Shown here: in pieces, positions 61,601 to 64,000 of the stretch
Layout of the letters: each line of letters starts with the position of its first letter
How positions within the stretch are numbered: position 1 is the first letter of the stretch
Assembly: GCF_018128965.1 (NCBI RefSeq)
Contig: NZ_JAAEDH010000022.1
Span: 27,029 to 91,028 of the forward strand
Reading direction: 5' to 3'
Source of the DNA: Plastoroseomonas arctica
Lineage (GTDB): Bacteria > Pseudomonadota > Alphaproteobacteria > Acetobacterales > Acetobacteraceae
Length of the DNA stretch: 64,000 bases
Notes under the pieces: model-generated
What the model saw: only the letters and a program-made list of their open reading frames with translations
Database searches by the model: none
What the model was told of the DNA's origin: nothing
Position numbers and translations under genes: made by a program

Positions 61601-61878
61601 AGGGCAGTGCCGGCAACGACATCCTTTGGGGGCAGGGGGGGACTGACCTGTTCATCGTCGGGCGGGGCGATGGCGCGCCGGTGGTGGCGGATTTCGTGGC
61701 CGGGCAGGACCGGCTGATGCTGCTGGGCACCGGGATCGCGGATTTCGCCGGCGTGATGGCGCGGATGAGCCAGGTGGGGGCAAACGCCGCGCTCGATCTG
61801 GGTCAGGGCGAGCGGATCATCTTCGTGGGCCTGCAGTCAGGCACCCTTACGGGGGCGGATTTCATCTTTCAGCCGTGA
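58615..61878 (+). CDS. RTX calcium-binding secreted protein
   Basis: A 1087-residue acidic protein with many hemolysin-type nonapeptide repeats (GGxGxDxLx forms such as LGGGGDDVF, YGGAGADTL, LQGSAGNDIL) in blocks at about 95-130, 210-265, 395-555, 690-780 and 820-1040. There is no N-terminal signal; a C-terminal FIVGRGDGAPVVADFVAGQD region is typical of type I secretion substrates. Two related inserts (about 270-395 and 560-690) each carry an EF-hand-like loop, D356-G-N-D-N-G to D367 and D650-L-D-R-D-G to D661. No type I export genes are in the window. Role could be surface layer, adhesin or matrix protein. Confidence 0.88.
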   Translation: MASFQFSVLAGSTFAFNTFNDQLVFGANDLAGNLRFLDSAGGLIVSHGGQSVTLSGVTFGALRSSNFGFPNGGQAQFDGSSSDSRIGTAASDFLGMNAGGNDTILGGGGDDVFHANGNFTAADMLDGGAGSGDTLRTYGNRTHLLTATSLVGVELIELASGNTRIDLAANTASSATPAPGAMFTIDGRALTANWLRVEGGAEIAAAMALLGGGAADTLAGGGGGDSLLGGVGEDSLVGGGGNDTLRGGLGSDTLIGGAGADVYAFDEAPGVSAPTLTDMIVGFKGAGVASGDLIALPQGTAFAMPLRFSLDPVPFAFTGYGATTPQMPAFMIGDGFADVVWTLAVDPNYRFLVWVDGNDNGLFDATDMLIRVGQAAGETTPRLGVDDFLVDFAGYVGSAGDDCLVGRGIQDDVIYGMGGQDTLVAGAGVNVLDGGDGQDSLLGGDLYDELYGGAGADTLDGGGGGDVLFAGIPGMPEREDASTRNLLVGGVGDDQVYGGSGTDTLLGGDDADLLWADAGADSLDGGEGDDTLFAGSGGDTLHGGAGVDHIYVDLTLGIALSPPANMALLADLDTAAGEIIALGAEDGLLNGPAGFASIGFGGLLAARDVGAPPAPGLALPVTGAADNPYTVWWVPALAGGAPAGGWVLIDLDRDGRLSSPDFLLRVLSDVADPRAMFGTALTQSVQGSDAAERLDAYALGGHVLAFGGADTVVGAAGFDTLEGGAGADTLRGGGGDDSIDGGTGADTMLGGPGNDAIRVDDPGDRSLENAGEGADTVYAAVSHYLGANVEALVLEEGAGDLFGVGNSANNLLVGNSGTSLLIAHDGADTVLGGAGRDLLFGMVGDDRLIAGDGIDYLVGDVGNDWMDGGNGPDEMYGQAGNNTLVGGGDFATDILVGGSGNDSIDGGPAWDLMYGNQGDDTFFATQQVDWVFEFPGEGHDLVIANSPNGFYLYANIEDLTLVGSTPFGVGNALANRITGNALFNTLLGGDGADTLQGSAGNDILWGQGGTDLFIVGRGDGAPVVADFVAGQDRLMLLGTGIADFAGVMARMSQVGANAALDLGQGERIIFVGLQSGTLTGADFIFQP

Positions 61879-61925
61879 CCGCGCGCCCCCATATTCCCGC
61901 CCGAGCGAGATTCAGGGAGGCTGAC

Positions 61926-62471
61926 ATGGCTGTGGAAAGCGCGGTTCTGGGTGGTGGGTGCTTCTGGTGCCTCGACGCGGTGTACCGGGAGTTAAAGGGC
62001 GTGAAGGCCTCGATCTCCGGCTATGGCGGGGGCCATGTGGACAACCCCAGCTATGAGCAGGTGTGCGGCAAGCAGACCGGCCATATCGAGGTGGTGAAGG
62101 TCGATTTCGATCCCGCCGTGATCAGCTATGCCGACATCCTGCGGGTGTTCTTCGCGATCCATGACCCGACGACGCGGGACCGCCAGGGTGCCGACGCCGG
62201 CCCGCAGTACCGCTCGGCCATTTTCTGCGCCGATGCGGAGCAGGAGAAGGTGGCCCACGCGGTGATGGCTGAGGTGGCGGAGGTCTACGACGCGCCGATC
62301 GTAACCGACGTGCTCCCCGCGGCGAAGTTCTGGCCAGCGGAGTCCGAGCACCAGGACTACTTCGCGCGCAATCCCTGGAGCGGCTATTGCCAGGGCGTCG
62401 TGAAGCCGAAGGTGGCAAAGTTCCGCAAGCAGTTCTCGGCGTGGTTCGTCCCGCGCCAGAGCGCCGCGTGA
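61926..62471 (+). CDS. msrA: Peptide methionine (S)-S-oxide reductase
   Basis: A 181-residue MsrA. The catalytic Cys is in GGGCFWCLDAVYRELKGV (GCFW motif), and SGYGGGHVDNPSYEQVCGKQ and HEDYF-like SEHQDYFARNP are conserved. It reduces the S epimer of methionine sulfoxide in proteins. A good AGGGAGG precedes ATG 61926. It is followed by msrB after hairpin-repeat copy 4. It is cytoplasmic, with no signal. Confidence 0.95.
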   Translation: MAVESAVLGGGCFWCLDAVYRELKGVKASISGYGGGHVDNPSYEQVCGKQTGHIEVVKVDFDPAVISYADILRVFFAIHDPTTRDRQGADAGPQYRSAIFCADAEQEKVAHAVMAEVAEVYDAPIVTDVLPAAKFWPAESEHQDYFARNPWSGYCQGVVKPKVAKFRKQFSAWFVPRQSAA

Positions 62472-62489
62472 TCTCAGGTACCAAGTCGC

Positions 62490-62533
62490 AAAAATAAAAG
62501 AATGGGGGTCTGGGGGAAATTCATTTCCCCCAG
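62490..62533 (+). repeat. Dispersed hairpin repeat, copy 4
   Basis: AAAAATAAAAGA (62490-62501), spacer, then stem CTGGGGGAAA/TTTCCCCCAG (62510-62519 with 62524-62533) closing TTCA. It separates msrA from msrB and ends 24 bases before the msrB ATG, just ahead of its GAGGAGG. Confidence 0.8.
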
Positions 62534-62557
62534 CCTTCCTTTTTCGAGGAGGCCTTC

Positions 62558-62980
62558 ATGTTCAAATCCAAGACTGCCGATGCTGACGTGTTCCCTGTCG
62601 CGAAGTCCGACGCCGAATGGCGCGCCGAGCTTGACCCCGCCGCCTACAAGGTGCTGCGCGAGCACGGCACGGAACGCCCCGGCACTTCACCCTTGAATGC
62701 CGAGAAGCGCGACGGCGTGTTCCATTGCGCCGGCTGCGGCACCGCCCTGTTCGAGGCGGGCACGAAGTTCGAGAGCGGCACCGGCTGGCCGAGCTTCTTC
62801 GCCCCGATCGAGGGTGCGACGGCGACCACCACGGATCGCAGCTTCTTCATGACCCGCGTCGAGGTGCATTGCGCGAATTGCGGCGGCCATCTGGGTCACG
62901 TGTTCCCCGACGGCCCGCAGCCGACCGGCCAGCGCTACTGCATGAACGGCGTGTCGCTGAGCTTCGAGCCGAAGGCCTAG
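62558..62980 (+). CDS. msrB: Peptide methionine (R)-S-oxide reductase
   Basis: A 140-residue MsrB reducing the R epimer of methionine sulfoxide. The structural zinc is held by CAGCG and CANCG pairs, GTGWPSFF is the substrate loop, and the catalytic Cys is in [18 protein letters not shown] precedes ATG 62558. Its stop overlaps the convergent adenosyltransferase stop by four bases (CTAG). Confidence 0.95.
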   Translation: MFKSKTADADVFPVAKSDAEWRAELDPAAYKVLREHGTERPGTSPLNAEKRDGVFHCAGCGTALFEAGTKFESGTGWPSFFAPIEGATATTTDRSFFMTRVEVHCANCGGHLGHVFPDGPQPTGQRYCMNGVSLSFEPKA

Positions 62981-63540
62981 CCCCGCGTCGCGCCGGGCAC
63001 CCAGAGCACGTCCTTCGCGCCGTTCTCGTTCAGGCGGCGCGACAGGACGAAGAGGTGGTCCGACAGCCGGTTGAGGTAGCGGATCGCGGCAGGGTTGATC
63101 GTCTCGGCGTCTGCCAACGTCACCGCGCGGCGTTCCGCACGGCGGGTGATGGTGCGCGCGAGATGGGCGTGCGCCGCGCCAATGGAGCCGCCGGGCAGGA
63201 CGAAGCTTGCCAGCGGCGGGATGGCCGCGTTCATCGCGCCGATCTCGGCCTCCAGGCGCAGGCATTGCGCGTCGGTGATGCGCAGCCGGTTCTCCCCGGC
63301 CCCCGGCACGCAGAGATCCGCACCGAGATCGAACAGGTCGTTCTGGATGCGCGCGAGCATGGCATCCGCCTCGCCGTCGCCGGCCAGGTGCAGGCGCAGG
63401 ATGCCGAGCGCGGCGTTGATCTCGTCGACCTCGCCATAGGCCTCGACGCGGATGGCGTCCTTGCGCAGGCGCGTGCCATCGCCGAGCGAGGTGTCGCCGG
63501 TGTCGCCGCCGCGGGTGGTGATGACGTCGAGTTTGACCAT
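62977..63540 (-). CDS. PduO-type cob(I)alamin adenosyltransferase
   Basis: A 187-residue ATP:cob(I)alamin adenosyltransferase that makes adenosylcobalamin. The ATP-binding start is [20 protein letters not shown], followed by [16 protein letters not shown] and [19 protein letters not shown], which carries the family signature. ATG 63540 is the normal start. Neither a cobalamin riboswitch nor other B12 genes are nearby. Confidence 0.94.
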   Translation of the reverse strand: MVKLDVITTRGGDTGDTSLGDGTRLRKDAIRVEAYGEVDEINAALGILRLHLAGDGEADAMLARIQNDLFDLGADLCVPGAGENRLRITDAQCLRLEAEIGAMNAAIPPLASFVLPGGSIGAAHAHLARTITRRAERRAVTLADAETINPAAIRYLNRLSDHLFVLSRRLNENGAKDVLWVPGATRG

Positions 63541-63557
63541 GGGGCGGATATAGCCCC

Positions 63558-64000
63558 TCAGCGGCGCCCGTCGAGGCGGAAATGCACGTTGGTGGTGACC
63601 GTGGCCGCGACCTGCACGCCGTCCCGCGTCGCCGGGCGGAAGCGCCAGCGGCGGATGGTGGCCAGCGCGCTGTCGTCCAGCGCGGGGTCGCCTGCGGAAC
63701 CGGTCAGCAGAACGTTGGTGACGCTGCCATCGGGCCCGACCTCGATGCGCACGGCGACCGTGCCCTCCCGCCCGGCGAGGCGGCTGGAGGAGGGGTAAGG
63801 CGGCGTCGGGTTGCGCTGGTCGGGCGATGCTGGGGTCGTGGTCGCCCCTTCGACGCGGGCGCTGCCGCCGGATGTCGCCTGCGCCTGGTTGCCTTCGAGG
63901 CCCGGCATGCGCAGGCGCAGGGTGGCCTCGCGCGCCGGCGCTTCGCGCGGCGGGGCTTCGCGGGTGGGCGCGGGCGGGCGCGGTGCCGCCTGCTGCGGGC
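63558..64000 (-). CDS. TonB-family energy transducer (5' end cut by window)
   Basis: The C-terminal 147 residues of a TonB-like protein. A Pro/Ala/Arg/Glu-rich periplasmic spacer (APTREAPPREAPAREA) leads into a TonB C-terminal domain (YPSSSRLAGREGTVAVRIEV, GSVTNVLLTGSAGDPALDDS, IRRWRFRPATRDG), which contacts outer-membrane receptors. The N-terminal membrane anchor lies outside the window, so the ATG at 63908 is not the true start. It probably has exbB/exbD beyond position 64000, which is not visible. Confidence 0.85.
   Translation of the reverse strand, partial: PQQAAPRPPAPTREAPPREAPAREATLRLRMPGLEGNQAQATSGGSARVEGATTTPASPDQRNPTPPYPSSSRLAGREGTVAVRIEVGPDGSVTNVLLTGSAGDPALDDSALATIRRWRFRPATRDGVQVAATVTTNVHFRLDGRR

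Noticed and set aside
58880..61650. Tandem repeats resembling a repeat array
   Set aside because: They are coding nonapeptide RTX repeats with variable bases and a continuous frame, not a CRISPR array or satellite.

Overview
The window is about 64 kb of GC-rich, densely coded chromosomal DNA. Gene content points to an alphaproteobacterium, most likely Acetobacteraceae (Roseomonas-like). The clues are EcfG-type promoters (GGAAC-N16-CGTT), many orphan or clustered solute-binding proteins of the Bug, Liv and Ugp types, a DUF992 protein, a PduO adenosyltransferase and the Ku/LigD pair. The taxon is inferred from gene families, not from a marker gene. I see no rRNA, tRNA, CRISPR array, prophage or insertion sequence.

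Layout. 0-3.2 kb: the end of a Nit1C-type nitrilase cluster (nitB, nitC) behind a clear sigma-54 promoter, divergent from a MocR regulator. The gap between them holds an inverted pair of a small dispersed hairpin repeat. 3.2-11.3 kb: a seven-gene operon with a complete branched-chain-amino-acid-type ABC importer and two adenylate-forming CoA ligases. 11.5-20.6 kb: glpD, DUF2891, HxlR regulator, YceI, a large exported amidohydrolase, a Bug binding protein, a D-aminopeptidase and a CMD-family protein. 20.8-23.9 kb: a phnDEC-like importer translationally coupled to an unusual metallophosphoesterase. 24.0-28.1 kb: an overlapping five-gene operon (radical SAM, DUF547, MauE-like, chalcone-isomerase-like, second radical SAM) to which I can assign no known pathway. 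It is the best candidate here for an undescribed system.

28.3-48.1 kb: ugpB stands 15.5 kb from ugpA-ugpE-ugpC. Between them lie a stress locus with two divergent EcfG promoters, an HWE histidine kinase, ligD-ku, and a glycan island (GT2, NodS-like methyltransferase, PIG-L deacetylase, acyl-CoA-dehydrogenase-like protein, glycosidase, and a glycosyltransferase fused to UDP-galactopyranose mutase). Together with glpD at 11.5 kb, the Ugp importer suggests use of glycerol-3-phosphate or its diesters.

48-64 kb: a polytopic membrane protein, a molybdoenzyme with its cytochrome b, a PRC-barrel protein, an epimerase/GT2/TIGR04282 sugar cluster, a trans-sulfuration enzyme, purB, a His/Tyr-rich small secreted protein, an MBL hydrolase, a 1087-residue RTX protein, msrA and msrB with another copy of the hairpin repeat between them, a PduO-type cobalamin adenosyltransferase, and the C-terminal half of a TonB protein cut by the window end.

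Most genes lie in tight operons with ATGA, GTGA or TAATG overlaps, which I used to choose starts. Gene functions come from motif and family recognition by eye; no database search was possible.
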